A stretch of 12,783 nucleotides of DNA from Bacteroidia bacterium (lineage in GTDB: Bacteria > Bacteroidota > Bacteroidia > JABEUT01), in assembly GCA_013044305.1 (NCBI GenBank), contig JABEUT010000152.1:1-12783 (forward strand), read 5' to 3'. The position numbers were made by a program, and so were the translations under genes. The notes under the pieces are model-generated. The model did not search any database. It was given only the letters and a program-made list of their open reading frames with translations, and was not told the DNA's origin. Positions within the stretch are counted from its first letter, which is position 1. Every line of letters starts with the position of its first letter. Positions 1 through 5,945 of this stretch are shown here, in pieces.

Positions 1-451
1 CGGCTATTTCCTTGTGCGACATTCCCTCAAACACGTAAAGGTTAAAAACCATCTTGTACACAGGCGGCAACTGGTGAATCATGTTAAGCAGGTCTTTTGA
101 ATCAACGTTGCCAGCCACATCATCCGGACCGACAAAAGTATCTTCCACATCATCCACATCCATATGCTGATACAGCCGTGTAACCTTCCTGTAATTTTCT
201 ATCGACTTGTTTACCATAATTCTTCGTATCCAGCCCTCAAACGAGCCCTGCATTTTAAACTGATTCAACTTTTCAAATACCGTTATAAACCCTTCCTGCA
301 ATACATCTTCGGCCTCTTCCCTGCTTTTGGCATACCGCAGGCAGACAATCAGCATTTTTCCTGCGTATCGCTTGTACAGGATTCGCTGAAAGGCGGCGTC
401 GCCGTTAAGACAGCCCTTTACCAGTTCATGTTCAGTCGGCTCCAGAAGCAT
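1..451 (-). CDS. ECF-type RNA polymerase sigma-70 factor (partial, 3' end outside window)
   Basis: About 150 residues are visible; the stop lies beyond base 1. The protein would direct RNA polymerase to a specific promoter set. Region 2 runs from about residue 8 to 95 and carries typical wording for Bacteroidota ECF factors: LVKGCLNGD, LRYAKSREEAEDVLQEGF (region 2.2, core binding) and GSFEGWIRRIMVNKSIENYRK (regions 2.3-2.4, -10 recognition). After a short acidic linker (about residues 98-118), region 4 begins with LLNMIHQLPPVYKMVFNLYVFEG and MSHKEIA, the start of the helix-turn-helix; the window cuts it there. The ATG at 451 is chosen because family members begin a few residues before the region 2 helix. 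The frame is open further upstream but shows no nearby ATG. No anti-sigma gene is visible, but the downstream side is not in view. The family call is firm; the regulon is unknown. Confidence 0.93.
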   Translation of the reverse strand, partial: MLLEPTEHELVKGCLNGDAAFQRILYKRYAGKMLIVCLRYAKSREEAEDVLQEGFITVFEKLNQFKMQGSFEGWIRRIMVNKSIENYRKVTRLYQHMDVDDVEDTFVGPDDVAGNVDSKDLLNMIHQLPPVYKMVFNLYVFEGMSHKEIA

Positions 452-455
452 GTAT

Positions 456-515
456 TTATCTATTAAGATGAAGTTTCCCCTCTGCGGGTTGGGTTGCAAG
501 CTGTATTTCTTCCAT
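456..515 (-). CDS. Possible 19-codon upstream reading frame before the sigma factor
   Basis: An ATG-started frame encodes MEEIQLATQPAEGKLHLNR and ends with TAA four bases before the sigma factor ATG. It is out of frame with the sigma gene. The spacing would allow translational coupling or leader-type control. A promoter-like TATATTTTG (one base longer than the TAnnTTTG consensus) lies further upstream on the minus strand near 545-555. There is no homology evidence, and a frame this short can arise by chance. Confidence 0.2.
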   Translation of the reverse strand: MEEIQLATQPAEGKLHLNR

Positions 516-738
516 TGTGCCTCAAATTCAGTGCTAATTTAAGCAAAATATACCGGACTTGGCATAAACAGGCTCGTTATTACAGATTATACCCTGTTTT
601 TGCAAATTTTCAACGCCTGCACACCTTCTGCCACAGGGCAAAATGTTTATCCGGTAAAGGCATTCTTATACAACCAATGTAACGAATAATGAATACCCTG
701 TTCAGCCCTAAATATAAAACCGATAAACATTAAAATTT

Positions 739-746
739 TATCTTTG
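739..746 (+). promoter_or_regulatory. Bacteroidota -7 promoter element (TATCTTTG) for the oxoamine synthase gene
   Basis: TATCTTTG matches the TAnnTTTG consensus exactly and is followed by C, as is common in this phylum. It lies 42 bases before the ATG at 789. No TTG/TTTG -33 element is seen at the usual 17-23 base spacing, so this is a single-element call. Confidence 0.5.
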
Positions 747-788
747 CCATTGAATCATACCTGAACAGGCAACAAATAAATTATTCTA

Positions 789-2033
789 ATGAAAGACCTT
801 TTTGAGAAGCTAAAAGAACGGCGAGGACCACTGGGACAATATTCAAAACAGACCCACGGCTATTTCATGTTCCCCAAACTGGAAGGCGAAATAGGAGCAC
901 GCATGAAATTCAGGGGCAAAGAGCTGCTTATATGGAGCCTGAACAACTATCTGGGGCTTGCCAACCACCCGGAAGTGAGGAAAACCGATGCCGAAGCGGC
1001 AGCCATGTACGGGTTAGGAGCACCGATGGGCGCGCGCATGATGTCGGGCGACTCCAACCACCACCAGCAACTCGAGAATGAACTGGCAGCCTTTATAGGC
1101 ACCGAAGATGCTGCGCTGGTAAATTACGGTTATCAGGGTATGGTTTCGGCTATTGACTGCCTCGTGGACAGGCATGACGTTATTGTTTATGATGCCGAAT
1201 CGCACGCCTGTATTGTAGACGGGGTGCGGCTTCACCTGGGCAAGCGCTTCGCCTATGCCAACAACGACATGGAGAGCCTCGAAAAACAATTGCAGCACGC
1301 CGAATCTGTGGTAAAAGACACCAACGGCTCCATACTCGTTATAACAGAAGGCGTATTCGGCATGTCGGGCAAGCAGGGCAACATTAAAGGTATAATTGAA
1401 CTGAAAAGAAAATACTCATTCCGGCTTCTGGTGGACGATGCCCACGGTATAGGCACCATGGGCAAAACAGGGGCAGGAACAGGTGAAGAGCAGGGTGTGC
1501 AGAAAGGCATTGATATTTATTTCGGCACCTTTGCCAAAAGCTTCGCCCTTATCGGGGCATTCTTTGCTGGCGAGGAACACGTGATGGAGTACCTGCGTTA
1601 CAACCTCCGCTCGCAGATATATGCCAAATCGCTGCCCATGCCTGTGGTTATAGGAGCCCTGAAGCGCCTTGAGTTGATACGCAAACACCCTGAATTCAAA
1701 AATAAATTATGGGAAGTGGTGCGCAACCTGCAGGAAGGGCTTATAAAAGACGGCCTTACCATCGGCGGAACCAACTCCCCCGTAACGCCCGTGTACCTAA
1801 ACGGCACCATACCCGAAGCAACCAACGTAACCTTTGACCTGCGCGAGAATTATGGCATTTTTTGTTCCATTGTTGTATATCCGGTTGTACCTAAGGGCAC
1901 CATTTTGCTTAGGCTTATTCCCACCGCCCTTCATAGCGCCGCCGATGCGGAATATACCATCAAAGCCTTCAGCGAGGTGGCGACTAAGCTAAAAAAGGGT
2001 TACTACTCAAGGGAAAAAATGGCCGTGATTTAG
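789..2033 (+). CDS. PLP-dependent alpha-oxoamine synthase (KBL/BioF/serine palmitoyltransferase family)
   Basis: This 414-residue fold-type I PLP enzyme should condense an amino acid with an acyl thioester, with loss of CO2. Visible signatures are NNYLGL (52-57), the glycine-rich stretch GLGAPMGARMMSG (75-87), the PLP-stacking histidine in SHACIVDG (H139), DDAHG (216-220, cofactor-binding Asp and His) and GTFAKS with the Schiff-base lysine K250. The C-terminal domain ends around KLKKGYY. The opening (GYFMFPKLEGE, MKFRGKELLIWS) matches a conserved Bacteroidota paralogue distinct from BioF. That paralogue is variously labelled glycine C-acetyltransferase or serine palmitoyltransferase. A cysteate/serine acyltransferase for sulfonolipid or sphingolipid synthesis is plausible but inferred. 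No biotin or threonine-degradation genes are nearby. The family is sure; the substrate is not. A TAnnTTTG element stands 42 bases upstream. Confidence 0.92.
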   Translation: MKDLFEKLKERRGPLGQYSKQTHGYFMFPKLEGEIGARMKFRGKELLIWSLNNYLGLANHPEVRKTDAEAAAMYGLGAPMGARMMSGDSNHHQQLENELAAFIGTEDAALVNYGYQGMVSAIDCLVDRHDVIVYDAESHACIVDGVRLHLGKRFAYANNDMESLEKQLQHAESVVKDTNGSILVITEGVFGMSGKQGNIKGIIELKRKYSFRLLVDDAHGIGTMGKTGAGTGEEQGVQKGIDIYFGTFAKSFALIGAFFAGEEHVMEYLRYNLRSQIYAKSLPMPVVIGALKRLELIRKHPEFKNKLWEVVRNLQEGLIKDGLTIGGTNSPVTPVYLNGTIPEATNVTFDLRENYGIFCSIVVYPVVPKGTILLRLIPTALHSAADAEYTIKAFSEVATKLKKGYYSREKMAVI

Positions 2034-2052
2034 GGCAGAAACGGGCCATACT

Positions 2053-2280
2053 TTAATAAAGCCAGTGCCCCCGTATCCACACATGCCGGTGCAGCCTCGG
2101 GCTCCAATGCATACATGCCGGCACCCAAACGCGGTGATGAACTACCCACACAGGCGCTGCCGCACAATAATATGGCCTGTACCCCCAGCGATGCCAGCCC
2201 AGCCATACAGGACGGGCGCAGGAACTGCCTGCCGTAAACAGCAGTAGCGTTAGCGATAACAATACAACAAGTTTTTTCAT
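2053..2280 (-). CDS. Small exported W/H-rich protein
   Basis: This 75-residue protein starts with MKK, followed by a hydrophobic core (LVVLLSLTLLLF, residues 4-15) and a small-residue stretch ending SCA-RP. That is a good signal peptidase I site after residue 22. C21 is preceded by GSS, which is not a standard lipobox. The mature part (about 53 residues) is rich in Trp, His, Arg and Tyr. It contains two related units, RVWVPACMHW (50-59) and HVWIRGHW (66-73), resembling the WVPGHW-type repeats of small periplasmic or outer-membrane proteins. It follows the GT2 gene on the same strand after 77 bases and converges on the oxoamine synthase gene with 19 bases between stops. The signal peptide and repeats favour a real gene over the overlapping plus-strand frame, which lacks both. 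Function is unknown. Confidence 0.62.
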   Translation of the reverse strand: MKKLVVLLSLTLLLFTAGSSCARPVWLGWHRWGYRPYYCAAAPVWVVHHRVWVPACMHWSPRLHRHVWIRGHWLY

Positions 2281-2357
2281 GGCGCAGAATATTGTTTTGT
2301 ATGCTTAAGACAGGAAGACTATGCCAAAGGTTTAACAGATGCTTGCAAAATATTGAC

Positions 2358-4343
2358 TTACCTGCGCCCCAGCTGTCGCAACCCTTTCCATATTATCTTC
2401 ATATCGGTGCTTACCCTGTAATCGCGGGCATAAATGGCGTTCAGACTACCTGCATCATGTTTCTCCGCATCTTCAACAGGTATGGCATCGAGCGGCGATA
2501 GCACCCCGCGCTTTATCCTCGGCAGGCGCGGTGAAGCTGCACTGCTTTCGGCTGATTTAGCATCTCTTGCAGCGCTGCCTGCCGGACAATAGCCCACCCA
2601 GGACTTTTTACCAGTTGCCACGCTGAAAATGTTGGCGAAATAACCGGCAGGATTTCGTTGAAACCATATCAAAAAAGGACTGAACAGGAAGAAGAGTTTG
2701 CTTAAAAGGATGTCTGAAATACGCTTTGCCCGCAAATTGGGCGCCGTATTAATGGCATGCACATCTATCACATACAATTCGCCGGGAGCGTTTACTGAAT
2801 TACTGCCTATTACTGCCCAACTTTCCGGGGGAGCTATTTTAAATTCGAGTTCGGGCTGGGGTATAGACGACATGGCATCCATGATAAGCTGAAGCGGAAG
2901 GTCCTTGGCGCAGAAGATAACCTGATTTATCTGGTATATAAGCATGGTTTCACTCCAGCCTTCCACACGGCTTTCAAAGGGTGAGTCAGCAGACTCACCT
3001 GGGTTAAGGTATTTCACCGTTTCCGTTTTTATTCCGCTTTTGTTCAGCAGTTCATGTACCCGCCTGCACTCCTCTTCCTTTCCAATTATTAGTATGCGCG
3101 TACTGTCGGTTTTGAAACCCTCAATTTTCAGCAGCCTGCATATTTGCCTTACCAGAACAAGTGCAAGAAGCGCCCATGCCGCACCCAGAAGCACCAGGGC
3201 ACGCGAAAACCTGTAGCTTTCCGGCAGCAGGGCATAGAGTATAAGCACAATTGCCGCACCCCAAAGGACACCCCGCACCGCTTTCCAGGTCTTCACCGGG
3301 CGGTCGTACCCTCCGCTCAACCATATTGAAAGCAGCCAGATAAGTATGTAGGAGGGAAGAAGAAGAAGAAGCATTCCTTTAGAGTAATAGCCTGCCTGCG
3401 CGAACCTGATGTTGCCGTAACTCAATGAAATAAAGTAGTAACCTGCGTAAATAACAAGGAAATCGGTTGCCGGGAGCCATATTCGGTCTATCAGGCGGTG
3501 CAACAGGGCAATGGATGCCCTTATAAAAATGGCAAAGTTGATGAATGCGGCAAACAGCTTTGCGTTACGGCCCGAATAATGCTTTTGAGCGAAAATACGC
3601 ATGGCGTTGTAAAATACAAGCACATAATTGGCGCTTCGTTTTTTGGTGCTTTCGCCTTTGTAATGTATGATGCGCGTTTCGGGGAAATAATAATTTTTAT
3701 ACCCTGCCTGGGTGATGCGGTACGACAGGTCAATATCCTCTCCGTACATGAAAAAGGATTCGTCAAGCAGGCCTGTTTTGTCGAGTACCGCTTTGCGTAT
3801 AAGCATGCAGGCGCCCGAGAGTATGTCCACCTCGTTCACGGCATCGGCCGGCAGGTAGGCAAGGTGGTATCGGCCAAAGCGCCGCGAACGCGGGAAAAGA
3901 GCAGACAAACCAAATATCTTGTAAAAGGCTACCGAAGGTGTGGGCAGCGCACGTTTCGATTCGGGCAAAAACTCGCCTTTCCCGTTCATCATCTTAACAC
4001 CAAGCGCCCCTGCGTCGGGGTGATTATCCATAAAGGCAATCATTTTGGCAAACGACTCCTCCTCCACCACCGTATCCGGATTAAGCAGGAGCACATACTC
4101 TCCGGCAGCCTTCTTTATGGCCTGATTGTTGGCAGCCGAAAAGCCGCTGTTCCGCTTATTCTCAATAAGCTTAACATCCGGAAACTTTTCCTTTACCATG
4201 TCCACCGAACCGTCAACCGAATTGTTATCCACCACCCATATTTCGCCGGTAATGCCTTTCAGCGCCTTTGTAACCGAATGCAAGGCCTGCTCCAGAAAGT
4301 GCTGAACATTGTAATTGACAATAATGACGGAAAGTTTCAGCAC
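2358..4343 (-). CDS. GT2 glycosyltransferase fused to a membrane polyprenyl-glycosylphosphotransferase-like module
   Basis: The 661-residue protein has three parts. Residues 1-260 are a GT-A fold family 2 transferase: SVIIVNYN (5-12), DNNS (39-42), the metal-binding NPD (88-90) and GEDIDLSYR (201-209). Residues about 265-400 hold five likely membrane segments (about 267-285, 291-308, 323-344, 357-373, 378-398). Residues about 414-530 resemble the nucleotide-binding-like domain of WbaP-type proteins (RILIIGKEEE, QVIFCAKDL, FKIAPPES). From 539 the tail (AKRISDILLSKLFF, KKSWVGY, LPRIKRGVLSP, YARDYRVSTDMKIIWK) follows the outline of a bacterial sugar transferase domain, but the catalytic stretch is missing. 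It probably acts at the inner membrane in surface glycan synthesis. I recall similar-length relatives across Bacteroidota, so the fusion looks fixed. The start is GTG: no ATG lies between it and the upstream in-frame stop, and SVIIVNYN is correctly placed. recR lies 60 bases upstream on the same strand. Confidence 0.9.
   Translation of the reverse strand: MLKLSVIIVNYNVQHFLEQALHSVTKALKGITGEIWVVDNNSVDGSVDMVKEKFPDVKLIENKRNSGFSAANNQAIKKAAGEYVLLLNPDTVVEEESFAKMIAFMDNHPDAGALGVKMMNGKGEFLPESKRALPTPSVAFYKIFGLSALFPRSRRFGRYHLAYLPADAVNEVDILSGACMLIRKAVLDKTGLLDESFFMYGEDIDLSYRITQAGYKNYYFPETRIIHYKGESTKKRSANYVLVFYNAMRIFAQKHYSGRNAKLFAAFINFAIFIRASIALLHRLIDRIWLPATDFLVIYAGYYFISLSYGNIRFAQAGYYSKGMLLLLLPSYILIWLLSIWLSGGYDRPVKTWKAVRGVLWGAAIVLILYALLPESYRFSRALVLLGAAWALLALVLVRQICRLLKIEGFKTDSTRILIIGKEEECRRVHELLNKSGIKTETVKYLNPGESADSPFESRVEGWSETMLIYQINQVIFCAKDLPLQLIMDAMSSIPQPELEFKIAPPESWAVIGSNSVNAPGELYVIDVHAINTAPNLRAKRISDILLSKLFFLFSPFLIWFQRNPAGYFANIFSVATGKKSWVGYCPAGSAARDAKSAESSAASPRLPRIKRGVLSPLDAIPVEDAEKHDAGSLNAIYARDYRVSTDMKIIWKGLRQLGRR
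2980..2999. repeat. Perfect 8-bp inverted repeat with 4-base loop inside the GT2 gene
   Basis: GGTGAGTC-AGCA-GACTCACC forms a perfect 8-bp stem, extendable by one G-U pair. It falls in the coding sequence at the variable stretch around residues 448-456 (PGESADSP), between two strands of the nucleotide-binding-like domain. No second copy was noticed in the window. It may be chance or a mild translational pause site. Confidence 0.5.
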
Positions 4344-4403
4344 GCAACAGGGCTTATCTGGTTTAAACTATGGTTACTGTTTCCCATTTGTTGTTGGCGC
4401 AGG

Positions 4404-5024
4404 TTACTTGCGCATTACACCGCCTTCATAGGGTATGCGCATACGGATGGACTGTCCGAGGGTAACCTCGTCGGTATATTCCAGTTCATCGCCCACCGGC
4501 ACACCACGTGCAATGGCGCTTACCGAAACAGGAAAGGGTTTTAGTTTCTTATGCAGGTAAAAATTGGTGGTGTCTCCTTCCATGGTGGATGGCAGCGCCA
4601 ATATCACCTCTTTTACTGTATTGCCTTCCACACGCTTCAGTAAGGGTTCAATGTTCAGATCAACCGGTCCTATGCCGTTTACAGGTGAAATAATACCACC
4701 CAGCACATGGTAAGCCCCCCTGTATTGCATCGTGTTTTCAATGGCTATCAAATCGCGTATGTCTTCCACCAGGCAAATGGTGGAGTGGTCGCGCGAGGGG
4801 TTGCTGCATATTTCGCATTTGCTTCGCTCCGAAACTGCATAACAAACCTCGCAGTAGTGTATCTCCTCGGCAAGCCGCAGAATTACATTCGACCATTTGC
4901 GCAACTCATCGGGGTTCTTTTTAAGCAAATAGAGCGCATAGCGCAAGGCCGTTTTTCTTCCTACACCGGGAAGTTTGCTAAACTCCTCTACCGCCTGTTC
5001 AAGTATTTGGGAAGGAAGATTCAT
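4404..5024 (-). CDS. recR: Recombination mediator protein RecR
   Basis: At 206 residues this has the usual RecR length. In the RecF pathway RecR works with RecO (and RecF) to load RecA onto gapped single-stranded DNA coated with SSB, and forms a ring-shaped clamp. The helix-hairpin-helix is at LPGVGRKTA (18-26). The zinc finger follows with C58, C61, C70 and C73. The Toprim domain begins at STICLVEDIRDL (81-92) and continues through HVLGG and the PSTMEGD stretch. The C-terminal signature IARGVPVGDELEYTDEVTLGQSIRMR is intact. No truncation is visible. It is divergent from the nfu-like gene, with a 133-base spacer carrying a minus-strand TAAATTTG element 42 bases before the ATG. The GT2 gene follows after 60 bases and is probably co-transcribed. 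Confidence 0.98.
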   Translation of the reverse strand: MNLPSQILEQAVEEFSKLPGVGRKTALRYALYLLKKNPDELRKWSNVILRLAEEIHYCEVCYAVSERSKCEICSNPSRDHSTICLVEDIRDLIAIENTMQYRGAYHVLGGIISPVNGIGPVDLNIEPLLKRVEGNTVKEVILALPSTMEGDTTNFYLHKKLKPFPVSVSAIARGVPVGDELEYTDEVTLGQSIRMRIPYEGGVMRK

Positions 5025-5065
5025 TTGTGCCGGAAAATGATTTATGAATTATGTTTCGGGGAGAG

Positions 5066-5073
5066 CAAATTTA
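5066..5073 (-). promoter_or_regulatory. Bacteroidota -7 promoter element (TAAATTTG) for recR
   Basis: TAAATTTG on the minus strand matches TAnnTTTG and lies 42 bases before the recR ATG. No TTG -33 element is apparent at standard spacing upstream. Confidence 0.45.
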
Positions 5074-5104
5074 CTTATTTTAATGTTAAACCCTGTATGC
5101 ATAA

Positions 5105-5136
5105 TTGCCCGGAGTATATCATTATTTATAATTTTG
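5105..5136 (+). promoter_or_regulatory. Bacteroidota promoter, TTG-N21-TAATTTTG, for the nfu-like gene
   Basis: TTG at 5105-5107 and TAATTTTG at 5129-5136 are separated by 21 bases, within the 17-23 range reported for this phylum. The ATG at 5158 follows 22 bases after the -7 element. This placement also supports the start at 5158 over the in-frame ATG at 5044. Confidence 0.6.
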
Positions 5137-5157
5137 CGCCACACAAGCGCTAAAGCC

Positions 5158-5775
5158 ATGAACAAAATCAGGATACCTTCCATTTACGCCGAAATGACTC
5201 CCAACCCGATGACAATGAAGTTTGTAGCCGATTACATGCTTCTGCCCGACGGGGTTCATCTCGAAATAATGAGCGCCGGAGCAGCCGGTGAGTCGCCCTT
5301 AGCCCTTGAGCTTTTCAGGATGCCATTTGTAAAGGGGGTGTATATAGCAGCCAACTTTGTTACGGTACTTAAAAACGACAAAGCCTCGTGGAACGATGTT
5401 GCCTTTGATGTGCGCGATTTCATAAAAGACTTTATAGGAAGCGGAGGCAAAATATGGAACCCCGCCGCACCCAAGGCTTCAGATGACCTGCAAAACAACC
5501 AAACTTCGGCGCCGGAACAATTTGTAAGCCATGCCGAACCAGCAAATTCAAGTGAACAAAAGATAATTGATGCCATTGAGGAACACATTAAACCGGCAGT
5601 GGAGAGCGACGGGGGGCTCATCCTGTTCCGCTCCTTTAAAGATGGCGTGGTAACGCTGCAGTTAAAAGGCTCATGCAACGGATGCCCCTCTTCGGCCATT
5701 ACACTTAAGGCCGGGGTGGAACAACTGCTCAAAAGGGTAGTGCCCGAAGTAACCGAGGTAATTCAGGAAATGTAA
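5158..5775 (+). CDS. Nfu/NifU-type iron-sulfur cluster carrier
   Basis: This 205-residue protein has two domains. Residues about 10-95 form the Nfu N-terminal domain (TPNPMTMKFV at 14-23, ESPLALELF at 45-53, VYIAANFVTVLK at 61-72). Residues about 133-205 form the NifU C-terminal domain, with DGGLILFR and the cluster-binding GSCNGCPSSA, C173 and C176. A hydrophilic linker (about 102-132) joins them. This is the NFU1-like layout, which accepts and delivers 4Fe-4S clusters to target enzymes in the cytoplasm. The start at 5158 is chosen because MNKIRIPS leads directly into the domain and the promoter lies at 5105-5136. An upstream ATG at 5044 would add 38 residues with no similarity. No isc or suf genes are next to it. 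The family call is firm. Confidence 0.94.
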   Translation: MNKIRIPSIYAEMTPNPMTMKFVADYMLLPDGVHLEIMSAGAAGESPLALELFRMPFVKGVYIAANFVTVLKNDKASWNDVAFDVRDFIKDFIGSGGKIWNPAAPKASDDLQNNQTSAPEQFVSHAEPANSSEQKIIDAIEEHIKPAVESDGGLILFRSFKDGVVTLQLKGSCNGCPSSAITLKAGVEQLLKRVVPEVTEVIQEM

Positions 5776-5802
5776 GGAATACACGATGCCGCATAATTTT
5801 CT

Positions 5803-5810
5803 TAGCTTTG
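5803..5810 (+). promoter_or_regulatory. Bacteroidota -7 promoter element (TAGCTTTG) upstream of trhO-recJ
   Basis: TAGCTTTG matches TAnnTTTG and is followed by C. It lies 135 bases before the trhO ATG, implying a leader of about 130 bases that contains a short reading frame at 5844-5924. No -33 TTG is seen at standard spacing. Confidence 0.4.
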
Positions 5811-5843
5811 CATTTAATCAGGCTTTGGCAATAAAATACAGTA

Positions 5844-5924
5844 ATGCAACATGAATGGATTTTGGCCCTCTGCTGCAAAAACCTCCTCATAAAGTCTGCC
5901 GCTGAATTAATAAACGCACCGTAA
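5844..5924 (+). CDS. Possible 26-codon leader reading frame before trhO
   Basis: ATG to TAA encodes MQHEWILALCCKNLLIKSAA and six further residues. It lies between the TAGCTTTG element and the trhO start, ending 21 bases before that ATG. It has a central hydrophobic stretch with a Cys pair. There is no evidence of homology and the length is within chance. If translated, it could be a leader peptide for the trhO-recJ transcript. Confidence 0.18.
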   Translation: MQHEWILALCCKNLLIKSAAELINAP

Positions 5925-5945
5925 TTACATACCTACTTTACTAAA

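Larger units (their letters stand above)
452..788. other. Divergent intergenic spacer
   Basis: This 337-base, A/T-rich spacer separates the minus-strand sigma gene from the plus-strand oxoamine synthase gene. It holds the short upstream frame at 456-515 and a TATCTTTG element at 739-746 facing right. Reading frames on the plus strand here look like chance: their translations lack any domain signature or codon-use pattern. I see no tRNA, no strong hairpin and no repeat. Confidence 0.6.

Noticed and set aside
164..682. Two plus-strand frames in and next to the sigma factor gene
   Set aside because: The first is antisense to the sigma region 2 motifs; the second lies in the A/T-rich spacer with no features.
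2041..2074. Hairpin ACGGG...CCCGT between the oxoamine synthase and the small gene
   Set aside because: The stem is only five pairs with a large loop and no T tract, so a terminator call is not supported.
2065..2247. Plus-strand 60-codon frame opposite the small exported protein
   Set aside because: It lacks a signal peptide, is Pro/Arg/His-rich in a way expected of an antisense frame, and the opposite strand has a clear signal sequence.
3498..4544. Long plus-strand open frame (348 codons) opposite the GT2 and recR genes
   Set aside because: It is antisense to two well-supported proteins, its translation has no domain or signal features, and it spans the gap between two unrelated genes. A shadow of codon bias is the simpler explanation.
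5044..5157. N-terminal extension of the nfu-like protein from an upstream ATG
   Set aside because: The added 38 residues match no Nfu N-terminus and would be encoded upstream of, and across, a good promoter.
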